Assembly (NCBI RefSeq): GCF_022458865.1
Contig: NZ_JAJNMU010000002.1
Span: 124,001-188,000, forward strand
Direction of reading: 5' to 3'
Origin: Paenibacillus periandrae
GTDB taxonomy: Bacteria; Bacillota; Bacilli; Paenibacillales; NBRC-103111
DNA length: 64,000 nt
The notes below the pieces were generated by a model. It did no database searches, was not told the origin of the DNA, and worked only from the letters and a program-made list of their open reading frames with translations. The position numbers and the translations under genes were made by a program. Position 1 is the stretch's first letter, and each line of letters starts with the position of its first letter. This document shows, piece by piece, positions 56,355 to 64,000 of the stretch.

Positions 56355-56384
56355 TATTTTCCCCTCCAGTCCATTCTTTATACA
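56355..56384 (-). promoter_or_regulatory. possible sigma-G/sigma-F promoter of bofC
   Basis: Minus-strand TGTATA (56379-56384), 17 nt, GAAAATA (56355-56361), about 50 nt before bofC. The -35 fits the sigma-G/F pattern well, the -10 only partly (consensus CATAnTA). Confidence 0.3.
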
Positions 56385-56422
56385 CTAAGGGTTGATATTG
56401 CCTTACTCATGATGGAAGCAAC

Positions 56423-56466
56423 AAAAAAACTGCGCTTATCACTCTTAGGTGACAAGCAGCAGTTTC
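56423..56466 (-). terminator. terminator of the safA-like gene
   Basis: Minus-strand hairpin AAACTGC.GCTT.TCAC...GTGATAAGC.GCAGTTT followed by TTTT, about 20 nt after the stop. Confidence 0.8.
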
Positions 56467-56484
56467 GAGAAATCGATTTATTCG

Positions 56485-58587
56485 TTATCTGACCAGCCAT
56501 GGAGAATTCGATGCGGCTTTACTTGTTTTGTTGGTCGATCTGCGGTTTCTTTGCGCTGGCTTCGTGGTTCTCGAGGAGACTGAAGCTTTTTTCTTGTTAG
56601 TTGTATTTTGAATAGTTACTTTATTTGCGTCTACAGAATCAGATTGCGTAGAGATTTCGGCTTTTGCTTTCGCTTCTGCTTCACTTTGTTGTCTCAGCAG
56701 CTGCTCCAGTTCATACTTGCTGTTGCAGCCGCAATCTTGCACACCAGCACCATATGGGGACCATCCGTAAGGCTGAATCATCTGTGGATGCATGGACATC
56801 GGATATACGGAGCCTGGATATGCAGAGTTAGCAGCCGCGGTATTTACACTCATAGGTTCATATCCGTGAGAATAGCCTGGCATTTCTCCAAAACCTGCCG
56901 GTGCTTGAGCATTTGGCCAAGCGCCGTAGGGCATTTGCGCATTCGGCATGTCATATGAATAAGGCATTACTTGATGATGTTGAGTGTGGGCCACAGGACC
57001 TCCGCAGCCGCAACCACAACCACCTGCAGACGATTGCGGTTGTTGGTAGAAGGGATAGTTCGGCATACCGCCAAATGCAGCTTCCACAGGCATGTTAGGT
57101 GAATTAGGCGCTACAGCCGCAGGGGAAACCATAGGCGCGGCGTTAGGTGCTACAGCCATAGGAGAAACCATAGGCGCCGCATTGGGTGCTACAGCCATAG
57201 GAGAAACCATAGGCGCCACATTAGGTGCTACAGCCATAGGAGAAACCATAGGCGCCGACCACATAGGCTGCATGGGTGCATTCATGTTATCGTGAGCAAA
57301 TACTTCTGCAGAAGGCTCCTGATATTGATGAAACAAATTCATATCATGCGGCTGATACCCCCACATCGGTGCTTGTGCTTGTGCACCCTGTACATAACTC
57401 GGATAATTGTCTGCGCATGGATAATCGTTTGCGGATTCCACCATCGGCTGCATCCATGGAGTAAAGTGCATCGGTTCTGTCCATGGATTAGACTGCATCG
57501 GCTGTGCCCACGGATTAGAGTGCATCGACTCTGTCCATGGATTGGACTGCATCGGCTCTGTCCACGGATTAGAGTGCATCGACTCTGTCCATGGATTAGA
57601 CTGCATCGGCTCTGTCCAAGGGTTGGACTGCATTGGCTCTGTCCATGGGTTAGAGTGCATCGGCTCTGTCCATGGATTAGTTTGCATCGGCTCTGTCCAT
57701 GGATTAGTTTGTATCGGCTTTGCAGCCGGTGCTTGAGCTGCAGGCTGCAGGAACTGCGGCTGCTCTTGCTGTATCGGCTGAGCCCATTGATTAGTCTGCA
57801 TGGGCTTCATATTTGGCGCCTGAGCTTCAGGCTGTAGAAACTGCGGCTGCTCTTGCTGCATCGGCTTCATATTTGGCGCCTGAGCTTCAGGCTGCAGGAA
57901 CTGTGGCTGTTCTTGCTGCATCGGCTTCATTGGCTTGACAGGCGGCACTTGAGCTTCAGGTTGTAAGTATTCCGGGTATGGAGCTGGTGGCTTTAACGGC
58001 ATTTGAAACTCAATATTGGGGAGTGGTTCAGGCATCGCAATAGGCTTGACAGGCGGTTTTACTACCTCTGGCTGCTCAACTACGGGTGCGGGTGCTACCG
58101 CGATTGGCTCTGGTGCAGGTATTGGAACTGGTACTGGGACGGGGGCTGTGTTCGGTTTGTTAAGATGATGGGATGGGTGGGCATGATGGTGCTGCGCCTC
58201 ATGTTCTGGCTGATGCGGATGATCATTTTCATGATCATGGGATTCGTGATGCGGCTTTACCTTGGGAATGTACACTACCTCGCCTGTCATCAAAATATTC
58301 GGATTTTTCAGCTGCGGATTTGCGGTAATCAACAATTGCAGGGGAACATTCCATGATTTTCCCAGCTTCCACAACGTATCCCCTTGCACAACCACATGCT
58401 TATGCAAATAATCGGTTGGCGGAATGACTGGCATTGGCGCATTGGGGATTTTCACCTTCATTCCCACATCAATCACATTCGGGTCCTCAATTTGCGGGTT
58501 GTTGGCAATCAGCTTGTCGAGATCGACGTTGTACTTCTTGGCGATTTCATAGAGCGTGTCGCCTTTCTTCACCATATGAATTTTCAA
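56485..58587 (-). CDS. safA: SafA-like spore coat morphogenetic protein with two LysM domains and peptide repeats
   Basis: 700 residues. Two LysM domains (about 2-47, HMVKKGDTLYEIAKKYNV; about 62-109, VVVQGDTLWKLGKSWNV) should bind peptidoglycan of the spore cortex. Then a His-rich stretch (about 112-145), a Pro-rich part, two to three copies of a 20-residue QQEQPQFLQP-type unit, ten nonapeptides of the form MQSNPWTEP, four 13-residue VSPMAVAPN units, a GCGCGCGGP cysteine patch, and a basic tail. The TTG at 58587 (eight nt after AAGGAGG) gives MKIHMVKKGD, matching the SafA N-terminus. Located beside bofC like safA in Bacillus. Coat role inferred. Confidence 0.85.
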   Translation of the reverse strand: MKIHMVKKGDTLYEIAKKYNVDLDKLIANNPQIEDPNVIDVGMKVKIPNAPMPVIPPTDYLHKHVVVQGDTLWKLGKSWNVPLQLLITANPQLKNPNILMTGEVVYIPKVKPHHESHDHENDHPHQPEHEAQHHHAHPSHHLNKPNTAPVPVPVPIPAPEPIAVAPAPVVEQPEVVKPPVKPIAMPEPLPNIEFQMPLKPPAPYPEYLQPEAQVPPVKPMKPMQQEQPQFLQPEAQAPNMKPMQQEQPQFLQPEAQAPNMKPMQTNQWAQPIQQEQPQFLQPAAQAPAAKPIQTNPWTEPMQTNPWTEPMHSNPWTEPMQSNPWTEPMQSNPWTESMHSNPWTEPMQSNPWTESMHSNPWAQPMQSNPWTEPMHFTPWMQPMVESANDYPCADNYPSYVQGAQAQAPMWGYQPHDMNLFHQYQEPSAEVFAHDNMNAPMQPMWSAPMVSPMAVAPNVAPMVSPMAVAPNAAPMVSPMAVAPNAAPMVSPAAVAPNSPNMPVEAAFGGMPNYPFYQQPQSSAGGCGCGCGGPVAHTQHHQVMPYSYDMPNAQMPYGAWPNAQAPAGFGEMPGYSHGYEPMSVNTAAANSAYPGSVYPMSMHPQMIQPYGWSPYGAGVQDCGCNSKYELEQLLRQQSEAEAKAKAEISTQSDSVDANKVTIQNTTNKKKASVSSRTTKPAQRNRRSTNKTSKAASNSPWLVR
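57100..57260. repeat. 39-bp tandem repeats in the safA-like gene
   Basis: Four 39-bp units (GGCGCCGCATTGGGTGCTAC and variants) coding for VSPMAVAPNxAPM peptides; adjacent copies differ by only a few bases. Confidence 0.88.
57445..57720. repeat. 27-bp tandem repeats in the safA-like gene
   Basis: About ten tandem 27-bp units (plus-strand pattern TGCATCGGCTCTGTCCATGG and variants) coding for NPW-containing nonapeptides. The plus-strand open frames over this stretch (57292-57837 and 57542-57736) are shadows of the repeat. Confidence 0.92.
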
Positions 58588-58646
58588 TTCACAAACCTCC
58601 TTGGCGTTATCCTGATCCTGCACGTGCCAAAACAAAATGACCTTAC

Positions 58647-58674
58647 AGTTTATGCACCGAAGTAGGCATTTGAC
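58647..58674 (-). promoter_or_regulatory. possible sigma-E promoter of the safA-like gene
   Basis: Minus-strand GTCAAAT (58668-58674), 13 nt, CATAAACT (58647-58654), about 60 nt before the TTG start. The -10 fits the sigma-E consensus CATAcanT closely; the -35 is weaker. B. subtilis safA is sigma-E dependent. Confidence 0.4.
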
Positions 58675-58770
58675 CATCATTAAAGGAAAAAAACTAAGAT
58701 TAAACGCAAGAAAAATTGAAGGCTTGTCACCTTTACCTGCACATGTTCAACCTCCACCATGCAGGATCAC

Positions 58771-58813
58771 ACAAAAAAGCCCCTGTCTCCACTAAAAAAG
58801 TGGAAACAGAGAG
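58771..58813 (-). terminator. terminator of the pheB-hom-thrB-pheA-ilvE operon
   Basis: Minus-strand hairpin AGCTCTCTGTTTCCAC-tttttt-AGTGGAGACAGGGGCT followed by TTTTTTG, 16 nt after the ilvE stop. Confidence 0.9.
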
Positions 58814-58828
58814 CTGCTTCAAAACAAA

Positions 58829-59707
58829 TTATTCGTATACCTTCACACCGTCGACATCAACCAGCTTGCGGAATTCCTTAAGCAGATGCGTAGTGATAGG
58901 GCCTGCTTTGCCTTCGCCAATTGTTCTAGCATCCACCTCGCGAACGGCAATAACCTCTGCAGCTGTTCCAGTAAAGAACACCTCGTCAGCCACATAGACA
59001 TCATGCAGGGTGAACGGCTCTTCTTTGACCTTGTAGCCCAGCTTTTCGCAAATTTCGATAATAGCAGCACGGGTAATGCCTTCAAGTGCGCCACAGTAGC
59101 AAGGCGGTGTGAAAACAACCCCTCTTTTGATGATGAAAATATTGTCGGACGAGCCCTCAGCTACATAGCCTTGGGAATTGAGCATGATGGCCTCGCCTAC
59201 GCCAGCCAGATTGGCTTGAATTTTCACCAAAATATTGTTCAGGTAGTTCAATGATTTGATTTTGGGATTCAAGGCATCGGGCACGTTACGACGTGTGGAT
59301 ACTGAAACGGTTTTTAATCCATTCACATAAGCCTCTTCCGGATAAATCGAAAGCTGTTCTACGATAATAATCACATTCGCTTTCGGTGAACGGCGCGGGT
59401 CTAGCCCAAGGTCACCGGGACCACGGGAGACGACAAGACGAATATATCCGTTTTGCAGCTCGTTTTTGCGAATGGTTTCGATCAGTACCTGCTGCATTTC
59501 TTCCTGAGGAAACGGAATGTCGAGCATGATGGATTTGGCCGAATCGTACAAGCGATCCAAATGCTCTTTACATTTAAAAATATTTCCATTATAAATCCGG
59601 ATCCCTTCAAAAATACCGTCCCCGTACAAAAATCCATGATCGTATACAGAAACTGTTGCCTCTTCCTTGCTCACATACTTGCCGTTTAAATAAATGACTT
59701 GTGCCAT
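58829..59707 (-). CDS. ilvE: branched-chain amino-acid aminotransferase (class IV PLP)
   Basis: Transaminates branched-chain 2-oxoacids; 292 residues, fold type IV. Seen: YLNGKYVSKEEATVSVYDHGFLYGDG (core VYDHGFLYGDGIFEGI), LVVSRGPGDLG, PKIKSLNYLNNILVK with the PLP Lys, and GTAAEVIAV. Length and the DHGFLYGDG..EGIR motif favour IlvE over D-amino-acid transaminase, though some enzymes of this group take both or aromatic substrates, which would fit the pheA neighbour. ATG after CGGAGG. Last gene of the operon, 8 nt after pheA. Confidence 0.87.
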   Translation of the reverse strand: MAQVIYLNGKYVSKEEATVSVYDHGFLYGDGIFEGIRIYNGNIFKCKEHLDRLYDSAKSIMLDIPFPQEEMQQVLIETIRKNELQNGYIRLVVSRGPGDLGLDPRRSPKANVIIIVEQLSIYPEEAYVNGLKTVSVSTRRNVPDALNPKIKSLNYLNNILVKIQANLAGVGEAIMLNSQGYVAEGSSDNIFIIKRGVVFTPPCYCGALEGITRAAIIEICEKLGYKVKEEPFTLHDVYVADEVFFTGTAAEVIAVREVDARTIGEGKAGPITTHLLKEFRKLVDVDGVKVYE

Positions 59708-59715
59708 AACAACAA

Positions 59716-60594
59716 TTACACCTCCGCGTGTGTAGGTTTATAAGAATAGGTGGGATAGCAACCCAATATGCGAACCTGGCAGCCTATCGCTTCAATTTCC
59801 TGAAGGGCTGACGGGAGCAATACCGAATCCAGTGATGCGTCAATATCGATATAGAAGTAATAATTGCCCAGCTTTTTCTTCGTTGGCCGAGATTCGATCT
59901 TGGATAGATTGATCCTGCGCCAGGCGAAAGCTGAAAGCACCTGATGCAAAGCTCCCGGATAATCCTCAGGCAGCGTGACGAGAATTGTCGTTTTGTGAGA
60001 TCTGTAGTTGTCCTTCAGTTCAATCGGGTCTTGTCCAACCAGAACAAATCGGGTAAAGTTTTTCTGATGGTCCTGCACATCCTGTGCCCATGTCTGGAGC
60101 CCATACAGTGCGCCAGCCGAACGGGGAGCAAGCGCTGCTACCTCCGAACTGCCAAGCTCCTGCACGAGTCTTGCGGCTTCGCCATTGCTGCTAACCTGCT
60201 CCAATTCCACATGAGGCAAATACTTACGCAAAAATTGGCGGCATTGGGTTAACGTCACACTGTGCGAAACGATTTTTTTCAAGCCGCTGCAGCTTGCTTC
60301 CAGCGTATCACCCGGTGCATCCACAGCCATCAGCTGTATGGAAATCGGGTAAATCCACTCTGCCTGCATCGGCAGGTTCACCTCGTGAACGAGCCAATCC
60401 AGATGAAGGCTGACCGAGCCGTCGAAGGTGTTCTCGATCGGAATGACACTATAGTCCGTTATTCCGTTTACCGTTGACATGAACACATCGTCAATCAGCT
60501 TGCAAGGAACGTACTCACAGACAGCACTGTCCAAAAAATGGCGTGCCGATTCCTCGGTGTATGTACCGGGACCCAAAAGTGCAATTCGCTTCAT
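59716..60594 (-). CDS. pheA: prephenate dehydratase
   Basis: Converts prephenate to phenylpyruvate in phenylalanine synthesis; 292 residues without a chorismate-mutase fusion. Seen: IALLGPGTYTEESA, YSVIPIENTFDGSV (usually NSxEGSV), catalytic-domain end QKNFTRFVLVG with the TRF motif, then the regulatory ACT domain with the Phe-binding ESRPTKKKLGNYYFYIDID (core KIESRPTKKK). ATG overlaps the thrB stop (ATGA) and has AAAGGAG ten nt before. In Bacillus pheB-pheA are adjacent; here hom and thrB lie between them. Confidence 0.95.
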   Translation of the reverse strand: MKRIALLGPGTYTEESARHFLDSAVCEYVPCKLIDDVFMSTVNGITDYSVIPIENTFDGSVSLHLDWLVHEVNLPMQAEWIYPISIQLMAVDAPGDTLEASCSGLKKIVSHSVTLTQCRQFLRKYLPHVELEQVSSNGEAARLVQELGSSEVAALAPRSAGALYGLQTWAQDVQDHQKNFTRFVLVGQDPIELKDNYRSHKTTILVTLPEDYPGALHQVLSAFAWRRINLSKIESRPTKKKLGNYYFYIDIDASLDSVLLPSALQEIEAIGCQVRILGCYPTYSYKPTHAEV

Positions 60595-61565
60595 GTGCGA
60601 ACGTCTCCTTTGATGTTTTCAAATAATGTACACCCTTCATCAAAGTGTGTCAACACCTGCACGCCATGTGACGCAGGGTTCAGCCACATCAAGGTAGCCT
60701 CGATCCCTTCGGCTTGCAGCGTGCCCTGCAGGAACTGCTCCAGCTCCGCCTTGCGGGAGCTGCTCCGGTCGACCAGCGTAAGCATCGTCGGACCGGCACC
60801 GCTTAAAGCGACGCCAAGGGCGCCATGGTTCGTCGCCTCGGCGAGGATGTGCGCGAGCCCCGGTACAAGCGGGGCTCGGTATGGCTGATGCAGCGCGTCT
60901 TTCATCGCGCGCGGGATCATGTCAAGCCGCCCGGTGCAGAGGGCGGCTACGAGCACGGACGAATGGCCGACGTTGAACACGGCATTCGTCAGGCTTTGCT
61001 CGCGCGGCAGGACATGCCGCGCTTTCTCTGTCGACAGCTGGAAGTGTGGAATGGCCACCAGCACTTCCAGCTGCTCATTCGGCTCGACGCGGATATACTC
61101 CGCGCGCTCGCCGTCCCAGAAGGCGACGACAAGTCCGCCGAACAGCGAAGCGCCGACATTGTCGGGATGATGCTCCAGTGCCGTCGACATCTGGAACAAG
61201 GTGTCATCCGACAGTGGACTGCCAATCACCGCATTGGCGCATGCCAGCGCGCCTACAATCGCTGCTGCGCTGCTGCCAAGACCACGCGTGAGCGGGATAT
61301 CGCTATACATCGAAATTTCCAGCTCCGGGTGCGTGACTCCGGCTTTGTCAAATACCATCTGCGCAACCTTATAGATCAGATTTGATTTATCTGTAGGAAT
61401 TCCTTCCATCCCGGTTCCGAGCAGATGGATGCTGGTTTGTGCTGCTGTACTCATTTCTATCCAAGTATATAGATCAAGCGCCATACCGAGCGTGTCAAAT
61501 CCAGGGCCCAGATTCGCCGTACTTCCCGGCACTTTTACGCGTACCTTACCGCCTTGTATACCCAT
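60591..61565 (-). CDS. thrB: homoserine kinase
   Basis: GHMP kinase phosphorylating homoserine for threonine synthesis. 324 residues. Seen: VKVPGSTANLGPGFDTLGMAL (core GSTANLGPGFDTLG), ATP-binding PLTRGLGSSAAAIVGAL (about 92-108), HHPDNVGASLFGGL, and SGAGPTMLTLV. ATG with AAAGGAG seven nt before. The segment about 60690-61240 is visibly richer in G and C at third codon positions than neighbouring genes. Coupled to pheA. Confidence 0.95.
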   Translation of the reverse strand: MGIQGGKVRVKVPGSTANLGPGFDTLGMALDLYTWIEMSTAAQTSIHLLGTGMEGIPTDKSNLIYKVAQMVFDKAGVTHPELEISMYSDIPLTRGLGSSAAAIVGALACANAVIGSPLSDDTLFQMSTALEHHPDNVGASLFGGLVVAFWDGERAEYIRVEPNEQLEVLVAIPHFQLSTEKARHVLPREQSLTNAVFNVGHSSVLVAALCTGRLDMIPRAMKDALHQPYRAPLVPGLAHILAEATNHGALGVALSGAGPTMLTLVDRSSSRKAELEQFLQGTLQAEGIEATLMWLNPASHGVQVLTHFDEGCTLFENIKGDVRT

Positions 61566-61607
61566 CGTACGACTCCTTTTTCCGTTTCAGCTTCTTGAAT
61601 GATATGA

Positions 61608-62894
61608 TTAGCCTTCCACCCGATAAACGCTTTTGATCGCGTGAACCACGTCCATACCTTCGAACTGCTTTAACACATTTTTCATTGCCGCCTGATTCGC
61701 ATCATGAGTAATAATGATAATTTCCGCTTTCGGATTCGTTTCGTTCGGATGCTGCAATACAGACTCAAGGCTGACTTCATGCTGGGCGAACACTTGTGTA
61801 ATTTGGGCAAGCACACCTGCCTTGTCTTCTACGTGCAGCAAAATGAAGTTTTTGGAAGCAATCTGCTCATCGGTTTTCAGCTTCTTTTCTTTATATGGAG
61901 CCAACGCACGCTGGCCGTTGATGCCCAGCTTTAAATTGCGAACTACCGCCACAAGATCCGCGACAATGGAGGTTGCTGTAGGCATACCGCCCGCTCCTGG
62001 ACCGTAGAACATAGTTTCTCCTACGGCTTCACCGTGGACATACACCGCATTGAAAACCCCGTTCACTGATGCCAGCGGATGCGATTTCTTCACCATCGTC
62101 GGTTGTACGCTGATGCTGATATAATCGTCCTGGCGCTCGGCGATCCCAAGCAGCTTCACTTCATACCCAAGGCGCTTGCCGTAAGCGATATCTTCCTTGG
62201 ATACTTGACTGATACCACGAACCTTCACATCACTTAAAGAAACATGGGCATGGAAACCGAGTGTGCCAAGAATCGTCATTTTGCGTGCTGCATCAAAGCC
62301 TTCGACATCTGAGGTAGGGTCAGACTCCGCATAGCCGAGATCCTGCGCTTCCTTCAGTACATCAAGATAAGCAGCGCCCTCCTGACTCATCTTTGACAGG
62401 ATATAGTTGGTCGTACCGTTGACGATTCCCATAATCTTCGTAATGCGATCAGAAGAGAAGCCCTCCACCAAGGTCCGAATGATCGGAATCCCGCCTGCCA
62501 CACTTGCTTCATACAAAACGTCGCAGCCTTTTTCAGACGCTTTCGCCAAAATCTCCTGTCCATGCAGCGCCATTAAATCCTTATTAGCAGTAACAACGTG
62601 CTTGCCTCTGTCCAGTGCCTCAAGAATATAGCCTTTGGCCAGCTCAATACCGCCCATCACCTCAATGACGATATCAATTTCCGGGTTTTCAATAACATCA
62701 CGTGGATCTTCCGTCAATAGCTCAGAGCTGACCTCAATGTCACGCAGCTTGCTTTTATCCTGAACCAATATCTTGGATATCTCGATGGAGGCACCGGTTT
62801 GGCTCATCAAATCCTGTTGGTGTCCCTTGATAATACGGACAACACCTGTTCCTACAGTCCCAAGACCGAGCAGCCCTACTTGAATAGATTTCAT
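61608..62894 (-). CDS. hom: homoserine dehydrogenase
   Basis: Reduces aspartate semialdehyde to homoserine, branch point to threonine and methionine. 428 residues: NAD(P)-binding VGLLGLGTVGTGVV (6-19), KHVVTANKDLMA, catalytic region EASVAGGIPIIRTL and GIVNGTTNYIL, DVEGFDAARKMTIL with conserved Lys, and C-terminal ACT domain (about 350-425; HVEDKAGVLAQITQVF) for threonine feedback. ATG with AAGGAGG six nt before. 53 nt after pheB. Confidence 0.96.
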   Translation of the reverse strand: MKSIQVGLLGLGTVGTGVVRIIKGHQQDLMSQTGASIEISKILVQDKSKLRDIEVSSELLTEDPRDVIENPEIDIVIEVMGGIELAKGYILEALDRGKHVVTANKDLMALHGQEILAKASEKGCDVLYEASVAGGIPIIRTLVEGFSSDRITKIMGIVNGTTNYILSKMSQEGAAYLDVLKEAQDLGYAESDPTSDVEGFDAARKMTILGTLGFHAHVSLSDVKVRGISQVSKEDIAYGKRLGYEVKLLGIAERQDDYISISVQPTMVKKSHPLASVNGVFNAVYVHGEAVGETMFYGPGAGGMPTATSIVADLVAVVRNLKLGINGQRALAPYKEKKLKTDEQIASKNFILLHVEDKAGVLAQITQVFAQHEVSLESVLQHPNETNPKAEIIIITHDANQAAMKNVLKQFEGMDVVHAIKSVYRVEG

Positions 62895-62947
62895 ATGATA
62901 GCCTCCTTATATTTGCAACCGTTCCTTCGACCTTCAATCTTCTACCG

Positions 62948-63439
62948 CTACCCCTGCCCAACCAAAGCGGCACGACTAACGCCTTCCTGTGCTCGCAGCA
63001 TCTCCAGCACAAACGCTACATTTTCTTCCATTAATGAAGTCTCCACTGAAATGACCACATTGGCAATGCCTTGCAGCGGAATTGTTTGATGTATCGTTAG
63101 TACGTTACCCTCAAGTCCGGCTATCATCGCCAGCACTTTGGATAAAATGCCTGAACGATGCTCCAGATCCATCGAAATCGTCACGATTCGTTCCCGATCC
63201 AGCTTGCTGAGCGGAAATATTCCGTCCTTATACTTATAAAAGGCGCTTCTGCTTAATTCGACCTTTTCCACAGCCTCATGAATCGTTCTTACCTTCCCAC
63301 GGGCCAGCAGTCCCTTGGCCTGCACGGTTTTGAGCAAGGCCTCAGGTAAAATGTCTTCCCTGACCAAATAGTAACGCTCATGCTCATTTGGCTTCGTGTC
63401 ACCCTTTTTTTTATCCGACAGCGTAAAAATCCTCTCCAT
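62948..63439 (-). CDS. pheB: ACT-domain protein PheB (UPF0735)
   Basis: 163 residues. N-terminal helical part with RYYLVREDILPEALLKTV, AKGLLARGKVRTIHEAVE and LSRSAFYKYKDGIFPL, then a C-terminal ACT domain (about 85-160; SMDLEHRSGILSKVLAMIA). In Bacillus the ortholog (PheB/YszB) is co-transcribed with pheA and is thought to sense an amino acid; no enzymatic role is known. First gene of the hom-thrB-pheA-ilvE operon. ATG at 63439 has only a weak site. Confidence 0.9.
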   Translation of the reverse strand: MERIFTLSDKKKGDTKPNEHERYYLVREDILPEALLKTVQAKGLLARGKVRTIHEAVEKVELSRSAFYKYKDGIFPLSKLDRERIVTISMDLEHRSGILSKVLAMIAGLEGNVLTIHQTIPLQGIANVVISVETSLMEENVAFVLEMLRAQEGVSRAALVGQG

Positions 63440-63466
63440 AAAGACGAATGTTTCTACCTAGTGGAC

Positions 63467-63495
63467 ATTATATCGAAAACAACGGTTTGAGGCAA
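63467..63495 (-). promoter_or_regulatory. sigma-A promoter of the pheB-hom-thrB-pheA-ilvE operon
   Basis: TTGCCT (63490-63495), 17-nt spacer, TATAAT (63467-63472) on the minus strand, about 28 nt before the pheB ATG. No T-box or attenuator fits in this short leader. Confidence 0.7.
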
Positions 63496-63631
63496 TAGGC
63501 TTTTGCAAATAGCCAGTCTTTTTCATAAAGTCTCCACATCTGTCGCCTTCCTAAACAAGTGCATTCATGGTAAAGTTGGTAAAATCAATAAACAAGCATG
63601 ACGCTGGGCCTCTCATATATCTAAAATAGTG

Positions 63632-63660
63632 GAGTTCAAAAAGACGACTTTTGAAACGAC
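63632..63660. repeat. collapsed relic of the MITE-like element
   Basis: GAGTTCAAAAAG-acga-CTTTTGAAAC: both ends of the 23141-23311 element joined without its ~140-bp interior, forming a small hairpin 20 nt before the NUDIX start. Confidence 0.6.
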
Positions 63661-63679
63661 CCCATAAAGGAGCAAATTG

Positions 63680-64000
63680 ATGATTCGTGCACGTATAATG
63701 GCAACTGCCATGTTGTTTCATGACAACGATCTTTTGATGATGAAAAGGTCCCCGACACGTACATTAAATCCGGGAATGTGGGCAGCCGTAGGCGGCCATC
63801 TCGATCCCGGAGAGATCAGTTCTCCGCGCAATGCCTGCTTACGTGAAGTATGCGAGGAAACAGGCTTACAGGAAGAAGAAATCATCGATCTAAAGCTGCA
63901 GTACATTTTGATCCGACTCAATCAGCAGGAAATTCGCCAGCAATTTATTTACACAGCTCATACCACCCGCCGGGATGTCATCCAGACCGAGGAAGGGGTA
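63680..64000 (+). CDS. NUDIX hydrolase, C-terminus cut by window edge
   Basis: 107 codons visible, frame open to the end. Seen: MIRARIMATAMLFHDNDLLM, WAAVGGHLDPGE followed by NACLREVCEETGL, which together form a Nudix box. The spacing between the first Glu and REV is nine residues instead of the usual seven, as in some Firmicute NUDIX proteins. Probably hydrolyses a nucleoside diphosphate linked to another group; substrate unknown. ATG 63680 seven nt after AAAGGAG; the promoter may lie upstream of or within the 63632 repeat. Confidence 0.85.
   Translation, partial: MIRARIMATAMLFHDNDLLMMKRSPTRTLNPGMWAAVGGHLDPGEISSPRNACLREVCEETGLQEEEIIDLKLQYILIRLNQQEIRQQFIYTAHTTRRDVIQTEEGV

Noticed and set aside
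57292-57837. Plus-strand repeat-rich frames over the safA-like gene
   Set aside because: The periodic protein is the reverse complement of the 27-bp coding repeats.
62895-63631. Threonine or phenylalanine T-box/attenuator before pheB-hom
   Set aside because: The promoter lies about 28 nt from the first start codon, leaving no room, and no GGTGG T-box core is seen.

Overview
The window looks like a chromosome segment of a spore-forming Gram-positive of the Paenibacillaceae (Paenibacillus or a close relative). The gene order follows the Bacillus subtilis yrr-yrv-yrb region (alaS-ireB-ruvX, iscS-cymR, tcdA-aspS-hisS, dtd-rel-apt-recJ, secDF-comN-spoVB, yajC-tgt-queA, ruvBAC-bofC-safA, pheA-thrB-hom-pheB). 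Sporulation genes are present (spoVB, bofC, a safA-like coat gene, a SpoIID-domain gene). Promoters are of the sigma-A type, two T-box leaders are present, and start codons are strongly Shine-Dalgarno-driven, with many GTG and TTG starts. The differences from Bacillus are typical of a deeper branch. There is no sign of phage, insertion sequence with transposase, CRISPR, rRNA or tRNA.

Layout. 1-6.2 kb: a partial KimA-type potassium transporter (minus), a Tat-type phosphoesterase and a sugar-nucleotide epimerase (plus), and a chemoreceptor (minus). 6.4-14.0 kb (minus): tRNA U34 hydroxylation pair trhP2/trhP1, mltG, two DUF1292 genes, ruvX, ireB and alaS. 14.0-15.0 kb: an unusually long alaS leader with a T-box (specifier GCU), a ~300-nt imperfect inverted repeat and a composite hairpin repeat. 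15.1-18.7 kb (minus): AI-2E-family membrane protein, zinc-ribbon protein, PRC-barrel protein, iscS and cymR; mnmA is divergent. 20-30 kb (minus): CNNM/CorC protein, rarA, tcdA, aspS and hisS behind a second T-box, and an FAD oxidoreductase. 30.3-39.6 kb (minus): small orphan gene, dtd, rel, apt, recJ, a CDF-family protein with a degenerate metal site, secF and secD. 39.7-48.4 kb: comN (minus), spoVB (plus), a DUF421 gene (minus), a four-gene mntABCD-type manganese/zinc ABC operon (plus) preceded by several MntR-like boxes, an ArsB/NhaD permease (minus) and yrzE (plus). 48.5-63.4 kb (minus): yajC, tgt, queA, a SpoIID/SPOR protein, ruvB, ruvA, ruvC, bofC, safA-like gene, ilvE, pheA, thrB, hom and pheB. 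A partial NUDIX gene (plus) runs off the right end.

Functional themes are tRNA maturation and charging (alaS, aspS, hisS, dtd, mnmA/iscS, tcdA, tgt/queA, trhP pair), DNA recombination and repair (ruvABC, ruvX, recJ, rarA), protein export (secDF, yajC), stringent response and purine salvage (rel, apt), spore coat and signalling, and aspartate-family/aromatic amino-acid synthesis (pheB-hom-thrB-pheA-ilvE as one operon).

The most unusual material is intergenic. A composite element consists of a 58-bp palindromic box plus several ~46-bp hairpin units. It occurs twice in the same orientation, once just 5' of alaS and once just 5' of tcdA (after aspS). The alaS copy lies next to the ~140-bp-arm inverted repeat inside the transcribed leader. 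A separate MITE-like element occurs at 23.1 kb, with a collapsed relic at 63.6 kb. All functional calls are from reading the sequence; no database search was run.
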